A program made the position numbers and the translations under genes. Below the pieces are notes generated by a model, which did not search any database, was not told the origin of the DNA, and saw only the letters and a list, made by a program, of their open reading frames with translations. This document shows, piece by piece, positions 11,700 through 24,345 of a DNA stretch of 64,000 nucleotides (the first letter of the stretch is position 1; each line of letters starts with the position of its first letter). Source of the DNA: Archivesica marissinica (Eukaryota; Mollusca; Bivalvia; Venerida; Vesicomyidae). Location of the stretch: contig CM026402.1 in assembly GCA_014843695.1 (NCBI GenBank), forward strand, positions 21,871,005 through 21,935,004, given 5' to 3'.

Positions 11700-12745
11700 T
11701 TATGATCTAAAGGGATATTTCTAGTTTTGCAGGTGTTATGTATTATATATATGGAAACTTCTAGTTTTGCAGGTGTTATTCATTATATATGGATTCTTCT
11801 AGTTTTGTGGGGTTATTTATGATATTCAGGGATATTTCAAGTGTTGCGGGGTTATTTATGATATTCAGGGATATGTCAAGTGTTGCGGGGTTATTTATGA
11901 TATTCAGGGATATTTCAAGTGTTGCGGGGTTATTTATGATATTCAGGGATATTTCAAGTATTGCGGGGTTATTTATGATATTCAGGGATATTTCAAGTGT
12001 TGCGGGGTTATTTATGATATTCAGGGATACTTCAAGTTGTGTGGGGTTATTTATGATATGCAGGGATATTTCAAGTGTTGCCGGGTTATTTATGATATTC
12101 AGGGATATTTCAAGTGTTGCCGGGTTATTTATGATATGCAGGGATATTTCAAGTGTTGCGGGGTTATTTATGATATTCAGGGATACTTCAAGTTGTGCGG
12201 GGTTATTTATGATATGCAGGGATATTTCAAGTGTTGCGGGGTTATTTATGATATTCAGGGATATTTCAAGTGTTGCGGGGTTATCTATGGTATTCAGGGA
12301 TATTTTGTATTGTGGGGTTACTTATCATATTTCGGGATATTTCAAGTATTGTGGGGTTATTTATCATCTTTCGGGATATTTCAAGTAGTGTGGGTTATTT
12401 ATCATCTTTCGGGATATTTCACGTATTGTGAGGTTATTTATCATCTTTCGGGATATTTCAAGTATTGTGAGGTTATTTATCATCTTTCGGGATATTTCAA
12501 GTCTTGTGGGGTTATTTATCATCGTTCGGGATATTTCAAGTAGTGTGGGGTTATTTATCATCGTTCGGGATATTTCAAGTAGTATGGGGTTATTTATCAT
12601 CTTTTGGGATATTTCAAGTATTGTGAGGTTATTTATCATCTTTCGGGATATTTCAAGTATTGTGGGGTTATTTATCATCTTTCGGGATATTTCAAGTATT
12701 GTGAGGTTATTTATCATCTTTTGGGATATTGCGTTGTGGGGTTAT
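11700..12745. repeat. Minisatellite, 39/40-bp units in blocks
   Basis: Two units of a 40-base form (TTTTGCAGGTGTTAT with TATATATATGGA) are followed by about 24 units of a 39-base form. The latter falls in two blocks: GGGGTTATTTATGATATTCA to about 12310, then GGTTATTTATCATCTTTCGG. Thirty-nine bases keep frame, which creates long open frames on both strands that I do not believe. The array is intronic and is present with different copy numbers at 54640-56285. Confidence 0.92.
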
Positions 12746-12939
12746 ATGTGATCTTAAGTGATATGTCTTCTAAGCTTCTATTTATTTATCGTTATTGATA
12801 TTTCTAGTTGGTTTTGAGTAGTTGAATGACAATCACCCTGACCGTTTAAATAAATTCAGTCACACCTCAAAACTCTCTTTGTAGCCTCATAAATTGTGTA
12901 TCAAAATATGTATTTAATGGGTAATCTGTTTAATTGCAG

Positions 12940-13248
12940 ATCCCCCATTGACGGTTACATTGTCTGGTGATGCCAATGTCATTGCCAATGGAGTAAACAG
13001 GATCAGTTTAACATGTACGGGAAGCGAGGCCAATCCTGTTTCAAGTATTACATGGAAAAGTGGTAATACTATAATTACCAGTGACAAGCAGATATCTAAC
13101 CCAGCTGGATCGTATAATGGTCAGTCGTCAATACAGGAACTCAGTATAACACCAACACGTGACATGGACGGGGAACAATATAAATGTGAAGTTAAGAATA
13201 ATGTTAGCCAGACACTGACGAGCCAGTCCAAAACACTCAACCTGTCAT
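12940..13248 (+). CDS. Ig-superfamily receptor, exon Ig3
   Basis: The 309-base phase 1-1 exon is bounded by TTTAATTGCAG and CAT|GTAAGTATAT. It encodes an I-set-like Ig domain: PPLTVTLSGDANV, first Cys in ISLTCTGSE, Trp in SSITWKSG, and second Cys in DGEQYKCEVKNN. It is a clear paralogue of Ig5 (both have NPVSxITWK and PTRxxDG). Its last 45 or so bases plus the donor are the founding unit of the 56-bp array that follows. Any use of a later donor would run into a stop at 13272-13274. The copy at 56491-56799 differs at nine bases, six of them changing the amino acid. Confidence 0.88.
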
Positions 13249-15900
13249 GTAAGTATATGTTAGCCAGACACTGACGAGCCAGTCCAATACACTTAACCTG
13301 TCATGTAAGTATATGTTAGCCAGACACTGACGAGCACGTACAATACACTCAACCTGTCAGGTAAGTATATGTTAGCCAGACACTGACGAGCCAGTCCAAT
13401 ACACTCAACCTGTCATGTATGTATATGTTAGCCAGATACTGATGAGCCAGTACAATACACTCAATCTGGCTGGCATGTAAGTATATGTTAGTCAGACACA
13501 GACGAGCCAGTCCAAAACACTCCACCTGGCATGTAAGTATATGTTAGCCAGCCACTGACGAGCCAGTCCAAAACACTCAACCTGTTATGTAAGTATATGT
13601 TAGCCAGACACTGACGAGCCAGTCCAAAACACCCAACCTGTCATGTAAGTATATGTTAGCCAGCCACTGACGAGCCCGTACAATACACTCAACCCGTCAT
13701 GTAAGTATATGTTAGCCGAGACACTGACGAGCCAGTCCAAAACACTCAACCTGGCATGTAAGTATATGTTAGCCAGACACTGACGAGCCAGTCCAAAACA
13801 CTCAACCTGTCATGTAAGTATATGTTAGCCAGACACTGACAAGCCAGTCCAAAACACTCAACCTGTCATGTAGGTATATGTTAGCCAGACACTGACGAGC
13901 CAGTCCAATACACTCAACCCGTCATGTAAGTATATGTTAGGCAGCCACTGACGAGCCCGTACAATACACTCAACCTGTCATGTAAGTATATGTTAGCCAG
14001 ATACTGACGAGCCAGTACAATACACTCAACCTTGCTGGCATGTAAGTATATGTTAACCAGACACTGATGAGCCAGTCCAAAACACTCAACCTGTCATGTA
14101 TGTATATGTTAGCCAGATACTGATGAGCCAGTACAATACACTCAACCTGGCTGGCATGTAAGTATATGTTAGTCAGACACTGACGAGCCAGTCCAAAACA
14201 CTCCACCTGTCATGTAAGTATATGTTAGCCAGACACTGACGAGCCAGTCCAAAACACTCAACCTGTCATGTAAGTATATGTTAGCCAGACACTGACGAGC
14301 CAGTCCAAAACACCCAACCTGTCATGTAAGTATATGTTAGCCAGACACTGACGAGCCAGTCCAATACACTCAACCTGTCATGTAAGTATATGTTAGCCAG
14401 CCACTGACGAGCCAGTCCAAAACACTCAACCTGTCATGTAGGTATATGTTAGCCAGACACTGACGAGCCAGTCCAAAACACCCAACCTGTCATGTAAGTA
14501 TATGTTAGCCAGACACTGACGAGCCAGTACAAAACACTCAACCCGTCATGTAAGTATATGTTAGCCAGACACTGACGAGCCAGTCCAAAACACTCAACCT
14601 GGCATGTAAGTATATGTTAGCCAGACACTGACGAGCCAGTCCAAAACACTCAACCTGTCATGTAAGTATATGTTAGCCAGACACTGACAAGCCAGTCCAA
14701 AACACTCAACCTGTCATGTAAGTATATGTTAGCCAGACACTGACGAGCCAGTCCAATACACTCAACCTGTCATGTAAGTATATGTTAGCCAGACACTGAC
14801 GAGCCAGTACAATACACTCAACCTGTCATGTAAGTATATGTTAGCCAGACACTGACGAGCCAGTACAATACACTCAACCTGGCATGTAAGTATATGTTAG
14901 CCAGACACTGACGAGCCAGTCCAATACACTCAACCTGTCATGTAAGTATATGTTAGCCAGACACTGACGAGCCAGTCCAATACACTCAACCTGTCATGTA
15001 AGTATATGTTAGCCAGACACTGACGAGCCAGTCCAAAACACCAACCTCATGTAAGTATATGTTAGCCAGACACTGACGAGCCAGTCCAATACACCAACCT
15101 GTCATGTAAGTATATGTTAGCCAGACACTGACGAGCCAGTCCAAAACACTCAACCTGTCATGTAAGTATATTTAGCCAGACACTGACGAGCCAGTCCAAA
15201 ACACTCAACTGTCATGTAAGTATATGTTAGCCAGACACTGACGAGCCCGTACAATACACTCAACCTGTCATGTAAGTATATGTTAGCCAGACACTGACGA
15301 GCCAGTCCAATACACTCAACCTGTCATGTAAGTATATGTTAGCCAGACACTGACGAGCCAGTACAATACACTCAACCTTGCATGTAAGTATATGTTAGCC
15401 AGACACTGATGAGCCAGTCCAAAACACTCAACCTGTCATGAAAGTATATATTAGCCAGACATTGACGAGCCAGTCCAATACACTCAACCTGTCATGTAAG
15501 TATATGTTAGCCAGACACTGACGAGCCAGTCCAATACACTCAACCTGTCATGTAAGTATATGTTAGCCAGACACTGACGAGCCAGTCCAAAACACTCAAC
15601 CTGTCGTGTAATTATATGTTAGCCAGACACTGACGAGCCAGTCCAATACACTCACCCTGTCATGTATGTATATGTTAGCCAGACACTTGACGAGCCAGTC
15701 CAATACACTCAACCTGTCATGTAAGTATATGTTAGCCAGCCACTGACGAGCCAGTCCAATACACTCAACCTGTCATGTATGTATATGTTAGCCAGACACT
15801 GATGGGTCAGTCCAAAACACTCAACCTGTCATGTATGTATATGTTAGCCAGACACTGACGAGCCAGTCAAAAACACTCAACCTGTCATGTAAGTATGCGT
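13249..15900 (+). repeat. 56-bp array of the Ig3 exon end plus splice donor, about 48 copies
   Basis: Each unit contains GTTAGCCAGACACTGACGAG, CCAGTCCAAAACACTCAACC and TGTCATGTAAGTATAT. That is the 3' end of exon Ig3 joined to its own 5' splice site. The first copy is the real exon end (donor at 13249) and the next donor is at 13305. Most units keep CAT|GTAAGT intact. Copy 2 (56800-58150) has about 25 units. Confidence 0.95.
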
Positions 15901-16021
15901 GTACAAATGGGCTCAATATAACGGATACATATACACACATACTGTAATGGAGATATTGAAATATTCTTACTCTGCAATGGAATAATGTTACATACCAAAT
16001 CTGTAATGTATGTACACACAC

Positions 16022-16345
16022 CTACTTAATCTGTATTATAAATATTAGGTATACAAACCTACTTAATATGTATTATAAGTATTAGGTATATAAACATACT
16101 TAATCTGTATTATAAGTATTAGTTATACAAACATACTTAGTCTGTATTATAAGTATTATGTATACAAATATACTTAATCTGTATTATAAGTATTAGGTAT
16201 ACAAACATACTTAATCTGTATTATAAACATGTATTAGGTATACAAGCATATTTAATATGTATTATGAGTATTAGGTATACAAACCTACTTAATATGTATT
16301 ATAAGTATTAGATATACAAACATACTTATTCTATAATGTATGCAA
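16022..16345. repeat. 37-bp tandem repeat flanking the LINE on its left
   Basis: About eight units contain ATTATAAGTATTAGGTATAC and AAACATACTTAATCTGT. The core TACTTAATCTGTA also occurs in the 58-bp repeat on the other side of the LINE (19735-20065), so the LINE sits inside related tandem DNA. Confidence 0.85.
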
Positions 16346-16868
16346 TATACTAACTCAGGGGAAGTCTGGTTGCCAACGTGTGGGGTCTCATGGACAGCGA
16401 TAGCCAGTTTGGCTAGTGAGACGCAGGAGTACTCCAGTCTGGATTCAACCAATAGTACTGAGGGAATCTCCGCCCAGGAGATGACACAGGGTGTCTTCCG
16501 GGATCCTGGGGTGGATGATGACCCCGATCCCCTCCTAGAGCTACTGCAGACTCAAGGAGAGAGCAGCCTAGAAACAGACCAGGAGGCCGTTCAGGATAGC
16601 CTACAGCAAGACTCTGCCACTGGAACCAGGAAACCATGGATCAAGTGGCCCAAGGCATCAGACAACACATCATGGAAACAACTGGACGAGGACCTAGACA
16701 ACATCCTCGAAGCATCCATTCAAGGACCAGTAGACCGGAAGCTGACCACCCTCACCACGCTGATCTACTCTGTAGGTTTGGTGGAGAGGTGTGGACTAGA
16801 AGAGGGAAGATCACCAAAGGAGCCTCCGAGGCCGAACAGATGGCAAACCTGTATCCAAAACCTGAGAC

Positions 16869-18578
16869 GTGAACTCAAGACAGTTGAGGCGGAGATTCCG
16901 CAACAGTTCACCCACAGAGAGGATTGGACTAACTCAGCTAAGGGAGACAGTACGGTCACAGCTGACGTCACTACGGAAGGCCGAGAACACGAGAAGAAGG
17001 ACCAGGGAAAGGGCGAAGAAGAGAGCAGCGTTCACAGCCAACCCATACAAGTTCGCAAGATCCCTACTCGACAAAGAAAGGTCAGGGAAGTTGGAAACAC
17101 CACTGGAAGAGGTTGAGAGATACCTTCATGTTACCCACTCTGATCCCAATCGAGAGGACGCGCTAGGGGACTGTGATCGGATCGATCCAGCAAGTGCACC
17201 AGAGAAGCAACTGGATGTTACAGAACCAACGCTGGGAGAGGTAAAGGTCACCATTAAAAAAGCAAGAACTGATTCAGCGCCTGGACCGAACGCCATCCCG
17301 TACAAGGTGTACACAATGTGCCCACTACTTCTCAAGCGGTTATGGAAGCTCCTGAAAGTAATATGGAGGAAGGGAGATGTCCCAGAAGCTTGGAAGGAGG
17401 ATGACGGAATATTTACACCAAAGGAACGGAATTCCAAGAGGGTCAACCAGTTCCGAACGATCTCGTTGCTCAACGTCGAGGGGAAAATATTCTTCGCCAT
17501 CCTTGCAAGACGACTATCACCTTTCCTGACAGGCAATGCATACATCAACACTTCAGCCCAGAAGGGAAGGGTACCCGGTTTCTCAGGCTGCATAGAACAC
17601 ACAAGTTCCATCACACAGCTAATCCGCGAGGCAAAAGAAGGTAGGAAGGACCTCACTGTTGTTTGGCTTGACTTAGCTAACGCATACGGGTTCATTCCAC
17701 ACCAGCTGATCTTCACAGCCCTCCGACACTACCATGTAGACGGTCACATACAGAGAATCATCGCCAGCTACATGGATGGAATCAAGCTCCGGTTTACTGT
17801 TGGTGACAAGCTGACCAGATGGCAGAAGTTGGAGAAAGGAATTGTCACAGGATGCACAGTTTCTGTGGTACTCTTCACTATGGGGATGAACCTGCTTATC
17901 AACGCTGCCCAAAGAGAGACACGTGGACCAACGACGGAATCAGGGATCTATCTCCCATCTACCCGAGGCTTCATGGATGACCTCACCTTGACTACAACAA
18001 CCCATGTTCAAGCTAGGTGGATGCTGACAGCTCTGACAGACATTGCTTCATGGGGAAGAATGAAGTTCAAGGCAGTCCAATCCAGATCTCTCATCATCAA
18101 GAAGGGACAGATTACATCCATTGTGACGAGTCTAATCAAGTGCCTGGGCAAGTGGTTTGATGCAACGTTAAAGGACCGAAACAATGTCACGAAGCTCAAA
18201 CAACAGGTAGACGATGGTCTCAAGAAGATAGACCGTTGCGGACTACCGGGCAAGTTCAAAGCCTGGCTCTACCAGCACGCACTGCTACCAAGACTGATCT
18301 GGCCATTGATATTGTATGAGGTGTCCAGTAAGACAGTGGAAGCCCTGGAGAGAACCACCAGTCGACACCTCAGGAAGTGGCTAGGAGTACCCCTAAGCTT
18401 CACTAGTATTGGACTCTATGGTAAGAGTAACAAAATACAGCTCCCACTATCTTCACTGGTGGAAGAATTCAAGACGGCCAAGACAAGACTTGTGTTGATT
18501 CTGAGGGATTCCCCGGACCAACTTATCCGTGAGGCAGGGATCCTAACCCGTAGCAGCAGGAAATGGTCAGCGACATAA
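16869..18578 (+). pseudogene. Reverse transcriptase frame of the R2-group LINE, copy 1
   Basis: This is the longest surviving frame. It contains the fingers and palm of a reverse transcriptase: SAPGPNAIPYKVY, the VNQFRTISLLN box, the DLANAYGFIPHQ catalytic-Asp box, KGIVTGCTVSVVLF and FMDD. The true frame enters by a one-base shift from the upstream frame (16340-17116). It ends at a G-to-T type nonsense codon, judged against copy 2, which has GAA there. Beyond the stop the same frame continues through the CCHC knuckle. Confidence 0.8.
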
Positions 18579-19083
18579 TCTGTAAACCAGGCAGAGAGCA
18601 CGCTCAAGTATAAAGACATTGTGGGAGTGACTGCTGTTGGAGGTCAAGGAATCGGTGCAACAAAACCGGTGCTGTGGAGCCGATCAGACCAGAAGGAGAG
18701 GCGAGCCATGATCCAGTCAGAAATCAGGAGAGCAGGGGAACATGCCAGACAAGCAAGGTCGGTGGAAATGGGAGCGCAGGGAGCATGGACTACGTGGAAC
18801 ACCACAGACAGGAAGCTGACCTGGGAAGACATCTGCAAGTATGAGCCATTGAGGTTTTCATTTCTCCTTAGGTCCGTCTATGACCTCCTACCATCCCCAG
18901 CGCACCTGTGCCGATGGGGACTCACGGCTGACCCCAAATGCAGCTTATGTGACAGAACAGGCACACTAGAGCATATCCTGTCATCCTGTTCTACATCACT
19001 GACACAGGGCAGATACAGATGGAGACACAACTCAGTCCTCAGGGAGTTGGCTGACTAGCTGGGGAAAGAGCGAAAGAAGGAAC

Positions 19084-19590
19084 GTGGTAAACATCCCCAC
19101 CATGGGCACATCGCCTTTGTCAATCCGGGTGAGACCAGGACGACACAAGTCATCGATTCTGGATGGCACAACGGGCTGGAACATGGAGGTTGACCTTGGG
19201 AAGAGACTTGTTTTCCCCGACGTGGTCCAGACGACCCAACGACCAGACATCGTACTGTGGTCCAAGACAGGGAAGAAGCTCATCGTCATTGAGCTGACAG
19301 TACCATGGGAGACAAGGTGCGAAGAGGCCTACGAACGGAAGAAGGCGAAGTATACAGAGCTTCTGGAACTCTGCAAGCAACGAGGTTGGCGTACTTTGCT
19401 GTTCCCTGTAGAAGTAGGCGCGAGAGGCTTCTGTTCCCAGTCCGTTTGCAGACTGATGACAGCAGTTGGGACTACTGGTAGAGAGAAAAGGATGGCTATC
19501 CAGAGACTGAGCCAAGCAGCTGAACGGGCTTCAAGCTGGCTGTGGCTGACACGAGAGGAGAAGAGCTGGATGCAATCAACCAACGACTGA
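19084..19590 (+). pseudogene. Restriction-like endonuclease end of the R2-group LINE, copy 1
   Basis: From about 19180 the frame holds VDLGKRLVFPDVV, RPDIVLWS, IVIELTVPWE and EEAYERKKAKY, then PVEVGARGFCSQS. These are the conserved blocks of the C-terminal nuclease that nicks the target in this LINE group. The first 30 or so codons of this frame are out of register. Copy 2 has lost the catalytic blocks by a deletion of about 243 bases. Confidence 0.75.
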
Positions 19591-19734
19591 TCACCACTGT
19601 GGGCCCACCGCCACCAGAGTGTCCATGTAATTTGAGGGCCGAAACACTCAAGGACGGCGGCATCCATTCTGATGATGTTGGTTGAGAAGCAGTCTACATT
19701 TCATATCAGACTATAAACTGTATTATATCACAAT

Positions 19735-20065
19735 CTGTAAGTTAGGTGTAGATACGTACTTAATGTACGTATATGTACATGCTTAATCTGCGATGTAGGT
19801 ATGTACGTACTTAATCTGTAATGTAGGTAAGTGTACATACTTAATCTGCGATGTAGGTATGCAAGTACTTATTATGTAATATAGGTATATGTACATACTT
19901 AATCTGCAACGTATGTATGCAAGTAATTAATCTGTAATGTAGGTATAGAAATATATTTAATCTGTAATTGAGGTGTAGAAATATATTTAATCGTTAAAAT
20001 GTTAGGTGTATATACATACTTAATATGTAATGTAGGTACAACACATATTTAATATGTAATTAAAG
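19735..20065. repeat. 58-bp tandem repeat right of the LINE, copy 1
   Basis: Units of two related halves (ACATACTTAATCTGCGATGT and GTACTTAATCTGTAATGTAG) occur about five times. Copy 2 (61858-62735) has expanded to about 15 units. Confidence 0.8.
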
Positions 20066-20079
20066 CATACAAGCAAACT

Positions 20080-20499
20080 TCTCCTGTATTCTATGCGAAT
20101 TTCTACATAATGTAATTTCATATTATATGATATAATTGTCTCCCAAATATTTGCCTCAAAAGCTGAGTACTTCATCTAATGAACATATATTGAATACGAC
20201 GTTTGTTGACAGAACAAACGAATGTAAATAGGATCAACATCCATGCGATGTGTTCATCCGGAGTACCACGAATTGTGGTACAGATACCTTATATCTTTTA
20301 GACTAATGCGATTTAACATAATTATCTCTAAATGACAGTAGCATGCGCTTGGCATATACTCCAATAATAAAACAAACGTCAATTCAGAAGCATAGCTGAC
20401 AGTTTTCTGAAATCCTACTTTCACTTTTGAGTGTTTGTATACCACAAAACCACACTTTATGTATATAAATCTATGTGCTTTTTGCATTGTAATGTTACT
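20080..20499. mobile_element. TTAA MITE, type 1, inverted and left-truncated
   Basis: The right end is intact with TTAA at 20500-20503. The interior is the reverse complement of the element at 9892-10331 (for example TCCTACTTTCACTTTTGAG). The left terminus present in copy 2 (TTAAAGCGACATTAC at 62826) has been deleted here. Confidence 0.6.
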
Positions 20500-20503
20500 T
20501 TAA

Positions 20504-22696
20504 TACACCATGCGGATAAACATACTTAACCTGCAATGGAAGTATGCATACATACTTATTATATCAAGTAGGTATATAGTATACACCGGGGGTTCTAAAA
20601 ATGCCAGTAGTTGACCCATTTTTTATTCTAGAAAATACAATTCTAAGCACAATTGATTTTTTAAAATAATGTATTCAATATCATCAAATTAATTATAAAA
20701 TCATAAAATCATCAAAACATGCACGACGCAGTGATATAGATCTTAACCATCTCGCTGGTAGGCATTGAGTAGTTGGAATGATTAGTAAATACATAATCAT
20801 ATATTCCCCACAAGGATCATTATGTCTACATATAAGTCGTCAGAGTAAGTATTTAATACAGAAGAAGAAGAATGCTTTATTAAGACTACTTAAACTTTAT
20901 AGTTTCTCGTCTGACATACCTGTTAAATACATATTAAAATGTCCACTCAGAGGACATGGTTTTCTAACTGTCGTATTCCCGCCACCACCACGCATCAGAT
21001 ATATCTCCAAACTCTGCTCTAACATTCCTCAACGACAATAATCATTAGCTTTACAATTGATAAAAATATACATTGTATTGCCTTTTTGTCAATTATTGGT
21101 AAATATAGCGAAGTTTGTCACATAGCTTGGCCGAATAACGGTTTTGGTTTCTCCATTCATAGGGTGCTTGAAAGAAATCGTGCACATTAGTGGTCGACCA
21201 CCTACATGTTTTGATATTTTTATTTTTGATTACCCCTGTCCAATTGTGTCTGCAAATGGTCGTCTGAGCCATGACATCCCCAGTTTCGTATTTTGAGCAC
21301 ATGCTCGATGTAGTACTGTACCGTAATTGTATAAGTTCCAAAACAAGTCCAAGTTATAAGTGTTTATTTAAATTATTTCCTACGGTGTGCCCATTTCAAT
21401 AATCCCAGTTCGTCTCCCCCTAAACTAAAGTTATCCCATCTTTTATAGAGAAGCTAGCTTGGACATGTATTCCATACAATGTCAAGCTACAGATGTTCAA
21501 GTAAACAGGTGTGGCATAACTGCCACTCAATATATCAATTCGGATATATTGTTTTGGTGCAAACACATGCTTGTATGGAAAATAACATGTTTTAAGTTTA
21601 AACAGTACAATTTCAAAATAGTAACACCAGAGTACATTTCTGATGTAATAGCACACATATGTGGGAAAACCTTTAATATGCTGATCAGGCATACATGTAA
21701 GGGATGTCCACGCCAAGAATACTTGTTTCCCTGCCAAATGTACTTGCTTCCCTGCCAAACAGTTAGTACAGTTCCATGTATAATTGCCTTGTATAACGAT
21801 CGTATACAGCATTGTTATAAATGGATCAATACCCATGAATATGTACCATGGTATACAACTAATTGTGGAGGTAATTAATTAACATAATCAACATATAACC
21901 CCATTATGTTACAGTATCCAGAAGCAATGGCGAAACTGACTCGCAAACTGTCCACTACAACCTATTGCTATTCATAAATTGACTAAAACTTCACAAATGT
22001 GTCCGACAAGCTCACGGTCGACTATTATATCAATTTATCGAATTTGCGTGTTACTACTCCATTGCAAAAACAATATTCCGGGATATATGTCTGCTCTTGT
22101 TTCAGAGATTTACATTCACGTGTGTTTATCTGCCGAGAAAGCGATATAAATTTATTGAATTAGATTGAATGTTTATATTTTATGACGACCATAATATGTA
22201 CCTAGGAGTTGGCAGCATTTAAAAGCAATACCTGTTGCTGTGCGTATCGCAAACATAATTAAATAATGCTGTGTCGGTCGGTAATCGAGTGTCGATTTCT
22301 GTACGGACTGATTTGATACATAACAGTTAACACTCTCTGTTGACTATCCTGCGAACGAGTGAAATACCTATTTCTTATGCAGACATCTTTCTGTTTTTTA
22401 TCAAATGGTTCGATCAAACCATCAAACTCTTCCAATGAAATCCTACATATGATTTCACGAGATCATTTTTATTCCGCTGTAAGTCAGATGTGAAAGTACA
22501 AGTTGTTCAGTCATCTTCAGCCATATGTAACAATATGAAAGTGTGAAACTGTGTAGTTGGGGCCTCAGCTCTATATACACACTGTAGCTGGAACTGTATT
22601 TATACGCCATTGAACACAAATCAACCACACAACTGCATAATATTTCCAAAGTGAAACAATGTATATCACTATAGTTGTATTATTGTTTTCTTTCAG
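20504..22696. other. Intron 5' of exon Ig4, mostly unique sequence
   Basis: This is A+T-rich. It includes the MITE empty site CATACTTAACCTGC (TTAA at 20526-20529). A 139-codon + frame (21459-21878) overlaps a similar minus frame, but neither has recognisable motifs or splice context. I see no further exon. Confidence 0.5.
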
Positions 22697-22966
22697 ACTC
22701 TCCATTAGTTACACTTACTGGACCAGCATCTAATTCTATAACTGAGGGAGATAACAACCTATTGTCATGCAGTGTAAACAGTAAACCAACTTCTACCATT
22801 ACCTGGTACCATGACAACATTCAGGTATCACAGGCGACACCAGGCAGCAACTCACTTGGTTACAGGCTTAATCCAAGCGCCAGGACTCACTATGGTGTTT
22901 ATAGATGTACGGCAAACAACGCAATCAACCCGGAGAATGAAAAACAGATCTCCATAACAGTAAAAT
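22697..22966 (+). CDS. Ig-superfamily receptor, exon Ig4
   Basis: This 270-base phase 1-1 exon follows the strong acceptor GTTTTCTTTCAG and ends AAAAT|GTATGT. Markers are SPLVTLTGPAS, TEGDNNLLSCSV with the first Cys, STITWYHDN with Trp, and THYGVYRCTANNA with the canonical YxC. It is a compact I-set/Ig_3 type domain and a close paralogue of Ig6 (SKPxST, YRCxAxN). It lies only 289 bases before Ig5. Confidence 0.88.
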
Positions 22967-23255
22967 GTATGTCATGTACGAGGAATAGTAGATCATACGA
23001 TGTTATTTAAAACGAATTTATAAGAATATTGTCTACATCAATCTTCATTGTTTTAAATTTATAGTATATGTATATAATACAAAATCAAAATAATTATATA
23101 GCAGAGGAAGTCTGATAAATACATGTGAATAAAGTCATGTGATATAATTTGGTGTCAAAACGTGTTTTGGAAATAAAACAATGCATTTTAGATAATGAAG
23201 CTACACTATTTCAATGATTTGATAGATCGCATAATTTATATGTATATGATTTCAG

Positions 23256-23567
23256 TCAAGCCCTTAACAACTACAATATCAGGAAACGACAATATCATTG
23301 CAAATGGTCAGAACAGTTTGTCACTAATTTGTACATCTGGAGAATCTAACCCAGTATCTGACATTACGTGGAAAATCAACAGTGTCACCACATCCAGCAC
23401 GAGTTCACTAGCCGACCAGTCTGGACAGTATGGTGGTAAGAAACGACGGCAAAAACTGACCCTAAAACCGACACGTGCCAATGATGGTGATCGTGTTACA
23501 TGTGAAGCTCGCAATGACTACAGTTTAGCAACTCCAGCAACTATCACAGCAACACTGGATCTGAAAT
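23256..23567 (+). CDS. Ig-superfamily receptor, exon Ig5
   Basis: The 312-base phase 1-1 exon runs from TATGATTTCAG to AAAT|GTACGTAC. It has LTTTISGNDNIIANG, first Cys in LSLICTSGE, Trp in SDITWKINS, and second Cys in DGDRVTCEARND. It shares its plan with Ig3. A basic loop, GGKKRRQK, is unlike Ig3. Its last bases (ACAGCAACACTGGATCTG) and donor are repeated in the array that follows. Confidence 0.87.
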
Positions 23568-24345
23568 GTACGTACATTTATGTATGATCTTTTGTATATA
23601 TCTATATCACAGCAACACTGGATCTGAAATGTACGTACATTTATGAATGATCTTTTGTATATATCTATATCACAGCAACACTGGATCTGAAATGTACGTA
23701 CATTTATGAATGATCTTTTGTATATATCTATATCACAGCAACACTGGATCTGAAATGTACGTACTTTTATGAATGATCTTTTGTATATATCTATATCACA
23801 GCAACACTGGATCTGAAATGTACGTACATTTATGAATGATCTTTTGTATATATCTATATCACAGCAACACTGGATCTGAAATGTACGTACATTTATGAAT
23901 GATCTTTTGTATATATCTATATCACAGCAACACTGGATCTGAAATATACGTACTTTTATGAATAATCTTTTGTATATATCTATATCATAGCAACACTCGA
24001 TATGAAATGTACGTACTTTTATGAATGATCTTTTGTATATATCTATATCACAGCAACACTGGATCTGAAATGTACGTACATTTATGAATGATCTTGTGTA
24101 TATATCTATGTCACAGCAACACTGGATCTGAAATGTACGTACATTTATGGCTGATCTTTTGTATATATCTCTATCACAGCAACACTGGATCTGAAATGTA
24201 CGTACTTTTATGGATGATCTTTTGTATATATCTATATCACAGCAACACTGGATCTGAAATGACGTACATTTATGGATGATCTTTTGTATATATCTATATC
24301 ACAGCAACACTGTATCTGAAATGTACGTACTTTTATGAATCGTTA
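23568..24345 (+). repeat. 63-bp array of the Ig5 exon end, donor and acceptor-like CAG, 12 copies
   Basis: After the native exon end come 12 units of GTACGTACATTTATGAATGA, TCTTTTGTATATATCTATAT and CACAGCAACACTGGATCTGA. Donors recur every 63 bases (23568, 23631 and on). Each unit has CACAG|CAACACTGGATCTGAAAT|GTACGT, an 18-base segment with splice-like borders. One unit has CATAG instead of CACAG and ATACGTA instead of GTACGTA. Confidence 0.93.

Larger units (their letters stand above)
16345..19735 (+). mobile_element. R2-group LINE (HERO/NeSL-like), degraded, copy 1
   Basis: This non-LTR retrotransposon has an N-terminal region, a reverse transcriptase with FMDD as catalytic box (17970-17981), a CCHC knuckle (CSLCDRTGTLEHILSSC, from about 18939) and a C-terminal PD-(D/E)XK-type endonuclease (RPDIVLWS then VIELTVPWE, about 19240-19311). 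No AP-endonuclease domain is seen, and RT + CCHC + restriction-like nuclease define the R2-type groups. Breaks: an extra A near 16876 shifts the frame, 39 in-frame bases are missing near 18117, TAA occurs at 18576-18578, TAG at 19056-19058, and there is a shift before the nuclease. It is not mobile by itself. Confidence 0.88.
8346..20785. repeat. Segmental duplication, copy 1
   Basis: This block, beginning CTATGTTAAACTCTTATGC and ending AGTTGGAATGATTAG, recurs at 50782-64000 in the same orientation and order. It contains exons Ig2 and Ig3, two minisatellites, the 56-bp splice-donor array, an R2-group LINE and two MITEs. Both listed exons differ from their copies at 15 of 624 bases by my count. 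The start is set by the N gap in copy 2 and the end by the window edge, so the real unit is larger. Confidence 0.95.

Noticed and set aside
13249..15900. Array of real coding exons or in-frame coding repeat
   Set aside because: 56 is not divisible by three, stops occur within the first unit, and the interval between donor and the next CCAG is only about 19 bases, too short for an intron.
21420..21878. Overlapping 138- and 139-codon frames on opposite strands
   Set aside because: Longer than expected for A+T-rich DNA, but no motif, no homologous feel and no exon borders; left as unassigned.
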